A stretch of 27,016 nucleotides of DNA from Euprymna scolopes (Eukaryota; Mollusca; Cephalopoda; Sepiida; Sepiolidae): NCBI GenBank assembly GCA_024364805.1, contig CM044496.1:139372435-139399450 (forward strand), read 5' to 3'. A program made the position numbers and the translations under genes. Each line of letters opens with the position of its first letter. The stretch's first letter is position 1. The notes beneath the pieces are model-generated. The model had not been told where the DNA came from. It saw only the letters and a list, made by a program, of their open reading frames with translations, and made no database searches. Positions 1 to 9,016 of this stretch are shown here, piece after piece.

Positions 1-710
1 TAACGATTCCGATTAATCGTCCCACCACTAGTGTATAGTAGACATTTAAGTTCTCTCCAGTATTCAGTTGTGTGTGTGTGTGTCCAGAAAGAGGAATGGA
101 CTGGGCGAAGAAAAAAAGCATAGTGCAGAGGGGGAAAATCTGCCAGTAACAAATGACAGCAATAGATAAGAATTAAAATTTTAATATGTAAATTAACACT
201 TTATGACCTGATGGAACTAATTTGTTCAGTCGTAAATAAATGAATATAACAGCATAAGTAAAGTGGGAATTGATTCAAACATGACTTGTTAGGTCAGTAT
301 CTGGGTAGATGCCAGATACTTCCAGATTGCAGCTATCCGTTGCTTACATTCAGTATGTTGCCATCTAAAATTAACAGTAAATATTTTTCTTAATCATCTA
401 CATCATAATTCAAGTCAAAAGGGTTGAAAAAAAAATATGTGTAGATATTCTGCTTTGTTTGATATCATATGACATTTCTGGTGATGAGTGAAACTGCAGT
501 AAATTGTCAAGTGCATTTCTCACGTTTTTAAGTTTTAAGTTAATTTGAAAAGAAAAAATTTTTAGCAAATAAGTTTACAATTGTTTCCAAATTATTTTAA
601 TTTGAACGCAGCATTTTAAATAATACAAGATTCCAATATATCGTTTTTTTTTTTTTTATTCAAAATTCAATATTATTAATAATTACTTGTAATTTTTTTT
701 TTTTTTTCAG
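1..710 (+). other. Intronic sequence upstream of the small DAXX exon
   Basis: AT-rich with homopolymer T and A runs and a short GT run near 70-83. I see no coding signal, RNA gene or clear repeat apart from the pyrimidine tract of the acceptor. The previous DAXX exon, which should carry the start codon, was not found here. Confidence 0.6.
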
Positions 711-758
711 AATAATTTCAAATGTATGCGAATGATGTCTGACAAAACTTTTAACAAG
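711..758 (+). CDS. DAXX: DAXX-like gene, small internal exon (16 codons, phase 0/0)
   Basis: A long pyrimidine tract ending in CAG (691-710) precedes a 48-nt open block that ends AAG and is followed by the donor GTAGAG (759 on). In frame it reads NNFKCMRMMSDKTFNK. Joined in phase 0 to the exon at 5693 it gives KCMRMMSDKTFNKFLEF, which aligns without gaps to KCYKLENEKLFEEFLEL of human DAXX as I remember it: K, C, K, F, F, L and E are identical and several others are conservative. This is the first helix of the DAXX helical bundle, the surface that binds ATRX and other partners. The exon is too short to be called from composition alone; the case rests on the splice sites, the phase and the alignment. 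The start codon and the N-terminal SUMO-interacting motif must lie upstream of the window. Confidence 0.72.
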
Positions 759-1166
759 GTAGAGTATTCCACATTTGTTTTTAAATGTGCAGTAAATCTT
801 TTATTACTCAATAAATTTGCAATATTCGTCGGCTTTAACAACTTGTTATAATTTTAAAATTTGGATATTTATAAAAACCTTTTCTTCATAAAATCATATT
901 TCAATTTTGAAAGCTTAGCTAATATTTTAGAAATAAGTTTAAACTCGTCTACTCAAATCGGTGAATGTTACTGATTTAATTAATTTCAAACTTGAGCATG
1001 AGTGTTAGCAATGTGGTTGTTAAACAGAACAAACTTTTGTCTAATTTCAGATTAGTCTTTGAATTTTTAGATTACTTATGCATTTTATTTAGACTCTTCA
1101 GACGACTGTTCCCATCTTGAGTGTTATTTTTCCTCACATTTTGGTTGATGTCACTTCTGACCTTCG

Positions 1167-1267
1167 CAATTGTATTTTGAGTGTTGCCCGCACTAAGGAT
1201 TGAACCTTTCATCTCCAGAATATTGAAGATTCAATCTTTAGTGTGGACAACATTCAAAATACAATTG
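1167..1267. repeat. Imperfect hairpin with about 42-bp arms
   Basis: The left arm starts at CAATTGTATTTTGA (1167) and is repeated in inverse, with roughly six differences, ending at 1267. The loop is about 17 nt (1209-1225). It abuts repeat copy R1 and could be the terminus of the same element. Confidence 0.75.
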
Positions 1268-1500
1268 TGAATTACTTAGGACTTCTACCCAGTCATAGCT
1301 GACGGAACAAGAGCAATCTATGCCCATGAATTAAATAAATGGTTCCGTTTAAAATTCCATGCAGATTTCCAAGTTCAACAGAAAGATTCAGAGTTCGACA
1401 AAATACACCTGAAGAAGGTTGGAGATTACGTTGACTGAAACATTGTGAAAATACCGCTGAAGATGAAAACGGTGGTCCAAAGAATCCAAATAATACAAAT
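1268..1500 (+). repeat. Dispersed repeat family R, copy R1
   Basis: Shares two blocks with copies near 25330 and 25987: ATTACTTAGGAC followed by a diverged stretch, and a core AGAGTTCGACAAAATACACC followed by a GGTTGGAGATTACG-like segment. Identity looks roughly 70 percent by eye. I do not recognise the family. In this copy the core contains CTGAAGA and, 21 nt later, GAAAC, a spacing reminiscent of hammerhead-bearing Penelope-type elements. Confidence 0.6.
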
Positions 1501-1747
1501 CCCAGGTTACTTTACTCGTGTAGCCATGCACGTCAGTTAAACTCGAAGGTGTCTTAACTCCTGATCTGATAACTCTTAAATCCTTTGCTTCTCAACCAGA
1601 GGGGAATTGGCACCACAGATTAGTAGACACAAACTGGATCCAGCCTCACAAAAAACAGTCTGCATTACTACTGAAATGTCATGGTGAACTTTTTCTCTAC
1701 TAGTCAGCATTAGTATTGTTGGATTGTGGGGGTTATATATAATGAGT

Positions 1748-1847
1748 GTTCATGCGCGTCCACTCTATATAAATGTATGTGTGTATGAAACCAATGCGTT
1801 CATGCACGTCCACTCTATATAAATGTGTGTGTGTATGAAACCAATGC
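1748..1847. repeat. Two tandem copies of a 50-bp unit
   Basis: 1748-1797 and 1798-1847 differ at two positions. Each unit contains CACTCTATATAAATG and a short TG run. The array lies about 50 bp upstream of the truncated LINE A1. Confidence 0.9.
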
Positions 1848-1899
1848 CCATGAATCGTCTAATGGTTAGATATGTTCGTTGTGTGTTTACACATATTCA

Positions 1900-2753
1900 A
1901 ACATATATCTAAAGAAATGGCAAAAACACTAGAGGATGACCTCCAATCTGTAGTAGAATGGGGACATAAATGAATGGTCACATTCAATGCTGCCAAGACT
2001 AAACTGGTTTCCTTCAATAACTACAAGAAACCTCTGCCACCAATAGCAATGGCCAGTGACTCCCTGTCTGAGAGTACATCTTTCAAACTGCTTGGCCTAA
2101 CGTTCACAGGAAACATGAGCTGGAACAATTATATTGAAAACATTGCCAGGGCCGCTGCAAAAAAGGTAGGCTCTCTCTACCGTGCTAGAAAACTACTGAC
2201 ACCTGAAAGTATCCTGTATCTCTATAAGGCCACCATTTGCCCATGTATGGAGTATTGTTGTCACATCTGGGCTGTTGAGTCTACTACTAGACTCTTGCTC
2301 CTAGACAAGGTTCAAAAAAGAGTCGCCAATCTGATAGGCCCTGAACTGTCATCTAAGCTTCAGCCTCTGTCCCATCGACGAAATGTTGCATCCCTCTGCT
2401 TGTTCTACAAGTATTTTAATGGTGAATGCTCTGACGAACTGCAGACACTTGTGCCCCCACGACACAGACACCCTCGACAAACCCGACAGGCAGCTAAATC
2501 CCACCCCCACACAATAGAGATCCCTAGATGTAAAAGATCTTTCTACTCCAGTAGTTTCTTCCCCAGAACCGCTAGACTCTGGAATTCCATTCCAGGATCC
2601 TGCTTCCCTAACTGTACTGACATGCAGAAGTTCAAGTGCAACGTGAACCGACATCTTGCTGTCCAAATCCCTACATAGTGCCCCAGTAGTTGCTGACCCT
2701 GATAGTAGCCCTACACCAGAGTGGCAATGTGCCTTGTTTGGGGTGAAAATGTA

Positions 2754-2809
<56 letters not shown>
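1900..2809 (+). mobile_element. Non-LTR retrotransposon, lineage A, copy A1 (5'-truncated, 3' complete)
   Basis: This is the 3' end of a LINE of the Jockey/CR1-like group. It begins inside the palm/thumb region of the reverse transcriptase (KEMAKTLEDDLQSVVEWG). It continues through KLLGLTF, a KVGSLYRARKLLTPESILYL segment and MEYCCHIW to the LWNS motif near the C-terminus. One TGA at 1971-1973 interrupts the frame where copy A2 has glycine; 1974-2678 is then open for 234 codons. The 3' UTR holds a conserved block (GCCTTGTTTGGGGTGAAAATG) followed by 54 A (2756-2809). The intact frame and long tail make it the youngest-looking A copy. It is in sense orientation inside the DAXX intron. No target-site duplication was found. 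Confidence 0.9.
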
Positions 2810-2811
<2 letters not shown>

Positions 2812-2917
2812 GTTCACATAACATGGAAAAAGTAAGTCAGTAGTTTGGGACAGGTTCAATAAACATTACACAAGCACACAATGCCTGTTTGATAACGGAC
2901 TACTAACCTTAGGTTAG

Positions 2918-3300
2918 TATATACTGTATAATCACGTTGACACACCAGTTCTCATCAGATCACCAAAGTTAAGCAACGTTGAGCTTGGTTAGTACCAGAT
3001 GGGTGACCATTTGGGAATTCTAGAAGGTGTATGTGCTCTCTGCTTATCTTGGCATTTGTTTCCAGTCCTCCTGAACATACACTTCACTTGCCACTGGTAT
3101 TTAACAATGTCGACTCAGGAGAGGTGTGGTTGGAGATTGCGCACCTCCTGCCACAAAAATTTTGCACGCAGACACCCTTTTGTGGGTATCCATAGTCTGT
3201 CAAAGATTGAAGAAGCCCTTTGACTAATCTTAGGTTGTGGCTCCGTTTGTCTCTCTGACACTGCAAGAAAACATTTCACTGTAAAGCAGTAACAACAGGA
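2918..3300 (+). repeat. 5S rRNA-derived SINE-like element (or 5S pseudogene plus flank)
   Basis: From about 2920 to 3040 the sequence follows 5S rRNA nearly end to end. It includes CACCAGTTCTCATCAGATCA, AAGTTAAGCAACGTT (box A region), GGTTAGTACC and ATGGGTGACC (box C region). It is diverged, with one- or two-base indels, so it is not a functional 5S gene. About 260 bp of unrelated but not low-complexity sequence follows, ending near TAAAGCAGTAACAACAGG. A 5S head with an unrelated body fits the SINE3 class; a solitary 5S pseudogene is the alternative. The body boundary is my estimate. Confidence 0.65.
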
Positions 3301-3678
3301 CGTCTTTATTCTTTCTTCTTATTTCTCACAGGTGTTTCCCTCAGTTTCCTTACAGCATTTTCTCTCTTCAGTCCTTACATCGTCTCTTAGCTAATCTGAA
3401 TGCTTCCATAACTGACAAAATCAACCTCTGATCGTGGATGGCTCCCTCGTTCTCTGACTCGTACTTGCATCTTTAGTCTTTCTATCAAAACCTACTCTTT
3501 GTTAGCAGGTCAATTCCATTGTTGTTTATAAAATTGAATTCTTAAATCTAGTTTATTAGATATTTTATTGTTTATAAAATTCGTCTGTTAGATTTTTTAC
3601 ATAAATATTTTAGCTAAACATTCCTTTCTTTCAAAACATTCTCTGCATTTTTTTAAAATACATAACGGTTAACAAACC
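3301..3678. other. Intron stretch without recognised features
   Basis: T-rich, then AT-rich sequence between the 5S-derived element and the first U2-derived repeat. There is a short repeated ATTGTTTATAAAATT-type motif near 3520-3580. No gene or RNA signal was seen. Confidence 0.5.
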
Positions 3679-3770
3679 AATAATAATAATAATTGTTCAG
3701 AGCTTTGGCATTGCCCGCCACAATATAACACAGGTACTATGCTGTGATCATAGCCAAAAGGCCCACGATA
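3679..3770 (-). repeat. U2 snRNA-derived short retroposon, copy 1
   Basis: Read on the minus strand, 3766-3731 gives GGCCTTTTGGCTATGATCAC followed by AGCATAGTACCTGT. U2 snRNA has GGCCTTTTGGCTAAGATCAA followed by GTGTAGTATCTGT, including the branch-site-pairing GTAGTA core. About 40 nt of body follows, then an (ATT)n tail at 3679-3692. A second copy near 22361-22465 has the same head and tail. I infer a short SINE with a U2 head. Confidence 0.6.
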
Positions 3771-3849
3771 ACAGTATTAAATGCTATTATGTTAGTATTA
3801 TATAGATGAACATTTTGAGTTCTACATTGTAGTGGTGGTGGTGGGGGGC

Positions 3850-3910
3850 AATATCATTCTGATATATGATGAAAGGGTTCGCAGGCTAAAAAAGGTTGAG
3901 AACCACTGGT
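3850..3910 (-). mobile_element. hAT-like transposon terminus remnant
   Basis: The reverse complement of 3885-3909 reads CAGTGGTTCTCAACCTTTTT, a terminal sequence widely seen in hAT (Charlie-type) elements and their MITEs. Only this end is evident and no matching second terminus was found. Confidence 0.4.
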
Positions 3911-3984
3911 TTAACCGTTTGGCAAAAGACGTAGTTGGCTGAAGATATTTCTACACTGTCATAGCAAATCCTGAACTTTGGACC

Positions 3985-5018
3985 AGAAGTGGATTACGCT
4001 TCCTGATCTACAGCAATGATCTCCCAAAACGCATACTTAAATCATTCGTTGACATCTATGCTGATGACACAACCATCTACGGCAACACGTCAAAGGCCGT
4101 AAATGACAAAGTTCTCTCTCCTCTGATTTTGAGCGCATGGTACAATGGGGGAAGAGGTGGCTGGTTACTTTTAATGCATCTAAAACCAAGCTTCTATCTT
4201 TATATCATCAATCCTCTTATTCCCATCTGGCATCAATTGAAATGGATGGCTCTCGTCTTGGGAGGCTCCATGTTTTGACAAGTTTTGACCTTTACTTCTG
4301 ATCTGAAATGGAACATGTACATCAAATCTGTTTCCAAGGTCGCTGGAAAAATGATAGGATCCTTCTACCGCTCTAGTAGATATCTCACTGCTGATGCAAT
4401 TCTCTATCTATATAAAAGCCAAGTACATCCAAGGATGGAGTACTGCTTCAATATCTGGGCAGGAGCTGCTAAAAACAGCCTATCCTGTCTTGACAGAGTA
4501 CAAAATAGACTTCGTAGCCTAGTGGGGGATGCCCTTTTCTCTTCCCTGCAACCTCTCTCCCACAGAAAGGACGTTGCGAGCCTGTCTTTGTTTTATCATT
4601 ATTTCCATGGCAAGTGCTCGTCTGAGCTCCAATCTCTGGTCCCTCCTCGCCAATCTTTCACAAAAAACACCTGTCTAGCTGAAACCACTGTCAATAATTT
4701 TCTCCATTCTTTATCTGTGCCTAAATCCAAACGTAGATTCCATGAACAAAGCTTCTTTCTTAGAAGTGCGCGCCTGTGGAACTCTCTTCCGTTTGCCTGT
4801 TTCCCACCTGACTACAACTTGGATTCTTCAAGTCCAACATAATCAAGTTCCTGATACCGCTCCACCCCCTTAAGTAAGACACTTTATCAGATCTCCATTA
4901 CTAACGATTACTACAATATTTTCCCATTGATTACTGTACACGCAATAACCCTTATCCCCAAGTGGCCTCTTGGCCTTGATAAGTGGTGACTTCCATGTAA
5001 AAAAAAAAAAAAAAAAAA
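3985..5018 (+). mobile_element. Non-LTR retrotransposon, lineage B, copy B1 (5'-truncated)
   Basis: Begins in the reverse transcriptase with IYSNDLPKRILKSFVDIYADD; the catalytic YADD box is at 4057-4068. Frame changes occur between about 4110 and 4285, and an in-frame stop lies shortly before 4285. From 4285 to 4842 the C-terminal region is open (185 codons): LKWNMYIKSV, MEYCFNIWAG, SHRKDVASLSLFYHYF and ARLWNSLP. The 3' UTR carries the B-lineage signature GGCCTTGATAAGTGGTGAC and ends in 20 A (4999-5018). It lies in sense orientation about 670 bp before the large DAXX exon. Confidence 0.9.
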
Positions 5019-5692
5019 TTTCAGCCAAGTAGACAAAAACATCAGTGCTTTGTCTTCAAGCAATTCCAGACTTATTATCAACTTGATGAACATTGTAACG
5101 TTGCCCAACACACTGTACCTCAGTCGCAAAGGAGACAAAGAATAGAAAAGAACTCCAACTCTTTTTTTTGTACAACAACATATTATTTCCTCATTCTCCT
5201 GCCACGCGTGACTTCTCGTTACGGCTGCGACGTCTCTCGCACGATTGCCCTCTTAAACATGCTGTCTCGTTTTTATAGCCTTCTTTTTCCTTACCATGAC
5301 GTCATTTTGCTCACAACTCAGTATTTCTATACAGCCGTCATACGTGTTGTGTTACAACATCAGCTCGTCCCAAACAACGACAATGAGTTTTAGTATGTGA
5401 TTAAAAATGAAAAAGTCAAAAAGTCTTATTAGTCTCTACATAAAACTAGTAACAATGGATGGAACTATTAATATAGCAATACAAAACACCTGCCGTAGAT
5501 ATTGTTTCTTAAACGGAATAAGAACAAAAGAACAATCCACTAAGTTTATTTAAAATCATTTAAGGCTGAATGCAAAGGTAAATTTAATACATAATCATCT
5601 GTTAAAATTTACACATTTTATTGAGATACCTTTTGTATATGTATGTGCCTAATTGTTCTTTTGATATTAATGTTTGTTTTTTTCTCTTTAAG
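5019..5692 (+). other. Intron end before the large DAXX exon
   Basis: 5100-5390 is less AT-rich than its surroundings and open for 61 codons at 5208-5393, but it shows no recognisable protein. The stretch ends with the pyrimidine tract TGTTTTTTTCTCTTTAAG. Nothing else is supported. Confidence 0.5.
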
Positions 5693-6679
5693 TTCTTGGA
5701 ATTCCTTGCGAGTAACCTTGAGAACCCAGACCTGCTGGTATTAGTAAGAAAGCGCTACAATGAATGTGATGTTAAATTCCGCGACTCGACAGAATTCACT
5801 TCTTTGGTTGACGATGTGCAGTCCAAGATGGAAAAAGAGAAACATCGAATATGTGTGCATCTCAAAGACTTTCTTTCACACTTAAAATCTTATAGAGTTG
5901 ACGCGAATGACAAAAAACGTAAACGAGGTGGCTTTGCTAACAATGTTGCTAAAAGACTCTGCCCCGGCAACTCTTGTTCCGACGCAAGTTCAGATTCAGA
6001 CTTCTTCAAAAAGATAAAAAGAAACATTAATACCCAAATACCTTTGAAGAGTGATCTCCCTTTAACCAAGTCTGATAGTCCAAATGATAACGATGCTAGT
6101 GATTCAGCCTCTTCATCTGCCGTCAAGAAAACTGATAAAAATTCCAAGGCGGCAATGGGCCATTCTAAAGATGAACCGTTTCCCATTTCTGACGAGGAAT
6201 CCTCCCTAGACTCTGTGAGGTCGGACACAAAATCTTCAGACAGCTCTGATAAACCTTTGCATTTAAGAACCCAATTTGCTCAGGAACCCGAGTCTGTCTC
6301 TGTTGATTCAGTATCATCAGAGTCTAAAAGCTGCCAATTAACTTCATTCCCAAACACCTCCAACAAACGAAGCCTTAACACAGAAACTAATGCATCTTTG
6401 CCTAATCATTCGACGCTTAAAAAAAATAACGATGAACTCTTTGATGGTCATGCATCTGAGATGGTGTCAGAGCCACACGTTGTGATTGATAACGACGATT
6501 CTTGTACAGTCCAGTCATTGCCTTCTAAAACTCTGGTAGAAAATGACAATGAACCTGAACAGGCAAGTGACTCTGAAAAAGGGAACACAGTTGAAACTGA
6601 TGACGCTGAAAGCACAAAAGGCCAAAAGAAAAAGAAAGGCTCTGAACGACAAATTAAACGCTTGGAGAAACTTCTTGGT
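5693..6679 (+). CDS. DAXX: DAXX-like gene, large exon: helical bundle, acidic linker and start of histone-binding domain
   Basis: DAXX is a nuclear chaperone that, with ATRX, deposits histone H3.3-H4 in heterochromatin and also works through SUMO-dependent contacts. The exon opens after a TTTCTCTTTAAG acceptor and closes at GGT before GTAAGT, giving 329 codons, phase 0 at both ends. Exon residues 1-69 (FLEFLASNLE to HLKSYRV) match the DAXX helical-bundle domain. Residues 74-78 are KKRKR, a likely nuclear localisation signal. Residues from about 80 to 308 form a Ser/Asp/Glu/Lys-rich, probably disordered linker containing VVID at 263-266 followed by NDDS, which fits a SUMO-interacting motif. 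Residues 309-329 are a basic run ending GSERQIKRLEKLLG, matching the RRQIQRLEQLL start of the human histone-binding domain. The linker is far longer than my recollection of the vertebrate one (about 40 residues). The open frame extends upstream to 5621 and downstream to 6706, but those parts are intron. Confidence 0.9.
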
Positions 6680-7040
6680 GTAAGTATTTACTTTTTCTTT
6701 TTTTAGAATTCGAATGGTTTTTGTCAAAGACTTCCTAATAAATCTTAGATATATTTCTTTTAATTGCATCACAATATGAAATTTTGGTGTGAATTCTAAT
6801 AAAATGCTAGCAGGCTGCCTGGCGTTGCCCAGTCGTAAGATATGCTTAAATATGATAGTATGATTCAGGCAGATAACGTATTTATTATTATAGACAATTT
6901 TCGATCGATTATTATATTGATAAACTAATATATAGTAGTGAGATTCAAACTAAAAAATATATATGACTTCGTTGCCCTGGGTTAGAATTGAAACCAAAAC
7001 ATACAACTCTCCATCCTTATTCCTTAGTCTCTGAGCCAGG
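6680..7040 (+). other. Start of second DAXX intron
   Basis: Opens with the donor GTAAGT. Around 6808-6832 lies CTAGCAGGCTGCCTGGCGTTGCCCAGT (27 nt, first and last parts most distinctive), which resembles GC-rich terminal motifs common at ends of unclassified transposons. Otherwise AT-rich and featureless. Confidence 0.4.
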
Positions 7041-7068
7041 CCCATATATATATGTGTGTGTGTCTGTG

Positions 7069-7127
7069 TATATTAAATTCATTAGTCATTCATTTTTTTT
7101 CAAAGACAAGATTTCAGCAATCAAATT

Positions 7128-7182
<55 letters not shown>

Positions 7183-7234
7183 TAAATTCATCAGTCATTC
7201 ATTTTTTTCAAAGACAAGATTTCAGCAATCAAAT

Positions 7235-7265
<31 letters not shown>

Positions 7266-7266
7266 A
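7069..7266. repeat. 109-bp tandem duplication with TA and TG microsatellites
   Basis: TATATTAAATTCATYAGTCA through CAAAGACAAGATTTCAGCAA occurs at 7069-7127 and again at 7178-7235. The copies are separated by TA (7128-7150) and TG (7151-7177) runs and followed by TG at 7239-7265. A more diverged third trace lies near 7630-7690. Confidence 0.85.
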
Positions 7267-7355
7267 ATTAGAGGTTAATATTTTCAGAGGTAAAGTAACC
7301 AATGAAGTTTAACAAGGTTAATGCAAGAGTGCTCAATACCAAAGTAGGGCAAGAT

Positions 7356-7602
7356 ACACTTTCTATTTTTATTTACACAAGCAGTAATATGTCGCTACAC
7401 ATTCATGAGCATGTTTTGGTCAGCTTGTTACTAGCAACTAAAGACCTCTTCAAACGATATAGTTTATACGAAAGCAAACTTTGCTTTTGTATAAGCTATA
7501 TCGTCTGAAGAGGTCTCTAGTTACTAGTAACTAGCTGACCGAAACATGCTCATGAATGTGTAGCGACATATTACTGCTTTTGTAAAAGTAAATAAAAAGT
7601 AG
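7356..7602. repeat. 247-bp near-perfect palindrome (foldback element)
   Basis: The arms 7356-7478 and 7480-7602 are reverse complements around a single central base at 7479, with roughly a dozen differences by eye. The ends read ACACTTTCTA and TAGTGT-like. No reading frame or target-site duplication was confirmed. Such a structure fits a MITE/foldback element or a head-to-head duplication. The right arm carries the ribozyme-like core listed separately. Confidence 0.9.
7498..7571 (+). ncRNA. Candidate type I hammerhead ribozyme
   Basis: Core CTGAAGA (7505-7511) and GAAA (7541-7544) match the CUGANGA...GAAA consensus. Between them, GGTC (7512-7515) pairs with GACC (7537-7540), and CTAGTTAC pairs with GTAACTAG inside, making a long stem II. 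ACA (7544-7546) can pair with TGT (7559-7561) as stem III, leaving A7562 as the cleavage-site nucleotide (GUA triplet). Stem I can form between 7498-7504 and 7563-7571, with one G-U pair and a two-base bulge. In the complementary left arm both core motifs carry changes. Pairing was judged by eye and activity is unknown. Confidence 0.38.
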
Positions 7603-7604
7603 TG

Positions 7605-8100
7605 TGTGTGTGTATATTTTTATATATATATAATATTCATCTGTCATCCCATTTTTTAAAAGATGGTATCGCCAGATTGTCAAAGACAAGATGCAAGCAA
7701 GGTCCACAGTTTTATTATTACATAGATTTAATTTGAATTTTTTTTTTTTAATATGGTAAGATGATTCCCTTTTTAAGACACTGGTTTGAATCCTGTACGA
7801 GTCTTTGTGTTTCATTGTTGTATTTTGTTTGTTTGTCTAGGCCTTTGTTTAAGGATGTTACCCATGAAAACATTTGCATCACTAAAAAAGAGGCAGTATA
7901 ATGCATCACACACAGTTTTGTGAAAATGTACACTTTTGCAAATATTTTCTACTCTTTTCGTATACATGTCCTTTTTAAATCAAAAGCTCTGTTTATTAAA
8001 ATGTAACAACAAAACATGTATAAATGAATAACAATTTTGTTCTAAAGTCAAATGTTTTATTCAGCTTACAAATCATTTTTGTCAAAAATAAAAAAAACTT
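7605..8100. other. Intron stretch with TG/TA microsatellite remnants
   Basis: Short TG and TA runs at 7603-7632, then AT-rich sequence. 7625-7690 resembles the 109-bp unit at 7069. No gene is visible. Confidence 0.5.
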
Positions 8101-8140
8101 TGATACATTTCACAGATCTGTTTCGTTCACCGGGAACAAT

Positions 8141-8343
8141 CAATATTTGTCTGCCAGTATTAAATATTTCCTTCCATTGACTCATCAGAAAAAAAAAACA
8201 AAAAGTTCCTGAAAAGGAAAATGCATAATGATGTGCAAAATTCAGGAAGAACAAAGTAACTTGCGGCAACGCATATCTACTAATATTTTTTTTCTGATGA
8301 GCCCACGGAAGGAAATATCCAATGTTGGCATTATAAATATTTA
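8141..8343. repeat. Inverted repeat with about 56-bp arms
   Basis: 8141-8196 and 8285-8343 are inverse copies (roughly 78 percent by eye) sharing ATATTTCCTTCC and CTCATCAGAAAAAAA. The right arm also forms a smaller hairpin, CTGATGAG (8294) against CTCATCAG (8350-8357). A 25-nt T run follows at 8361-8385. Confidence 0.75.
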
Positions 8344-8399
8344 TTGCTTCTCATCAGTGTTTTTTTTTTTTTTTTTTTTTTTTTTATAGTTTAGAAAAA

Positions 8400-8830
8400 C
8401 TGATTGGTGAGATAAATAAAACATTGGACTTTGGAATATAGCAAAATGTGAAAAATATATAAAAGTTTATATATTTTTATTTTTTTATTTGTTGACGTAG
8501 AAATACAAACGGTCTTTTTTAAAAAGAAAACTTTTGAGACATTTCTGATGATCCTTGTCTGTGTAATGATAGATGTGTGTGAGAGGTGGTAATAGGGAAG
8601 AAAGTCTAGCCGAAATGTAATTCGTATGTATCCGCTTGAATTTTTATACCTAAACAGTAATATAGTTGGTGTATTGGACATTTTCCTGAACAAGTGGATA
8701 GAGAGCAAAAAAATGTTGTAGAGACAGGAGCGAACGTGCTAATTTGATGTAACACCTTTTTAGCGAGCATTAATTTTCCGGGGAGGGATAGTGAAGTTGC
8801 TCCATGTTGGATCAAGTGTATGTGTACGTG

Positions 8831-8867
<37 letters not shown>

Positions 8868-9015
8868 AAGAATAAAAATTTAAAATGGTAAAAATATATT
8901 TTACATGAATTTATTGCTCGACTGATAAGATATATTGAAATTTCCTTAATCTGCAGAGTTCATCATAGGAAAGATATTAACAAATGAATATTATAGCGAA
9001 GCTATGAATTTGCTG
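8400..9015. other. Intron stretch, AT-rich with a TA microsatellite
   Basis: Contains a TA run at 8836-8861. I see no coding or RNA signal. Confidence 0.5.
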
Positions 9016-9016
9016 T

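Noticed and set aside
2349-2859. Minus-strand open frames opposite LINE A1 and its A tail
   Set aside because: Shadows of the LINE coding strand and of the poly-A run (poly-Phe).
5208-5393. 61-codon plus-strand frame before the large DAXX exon
   Set aside because: No domain, no match to the expected DAXX N-terminus and no splice support.
6988-7267. Short open frames through TA/TG runs
   Set aside because: Translations of dinucleotide repeats (YIYIYI, VCVCVC).
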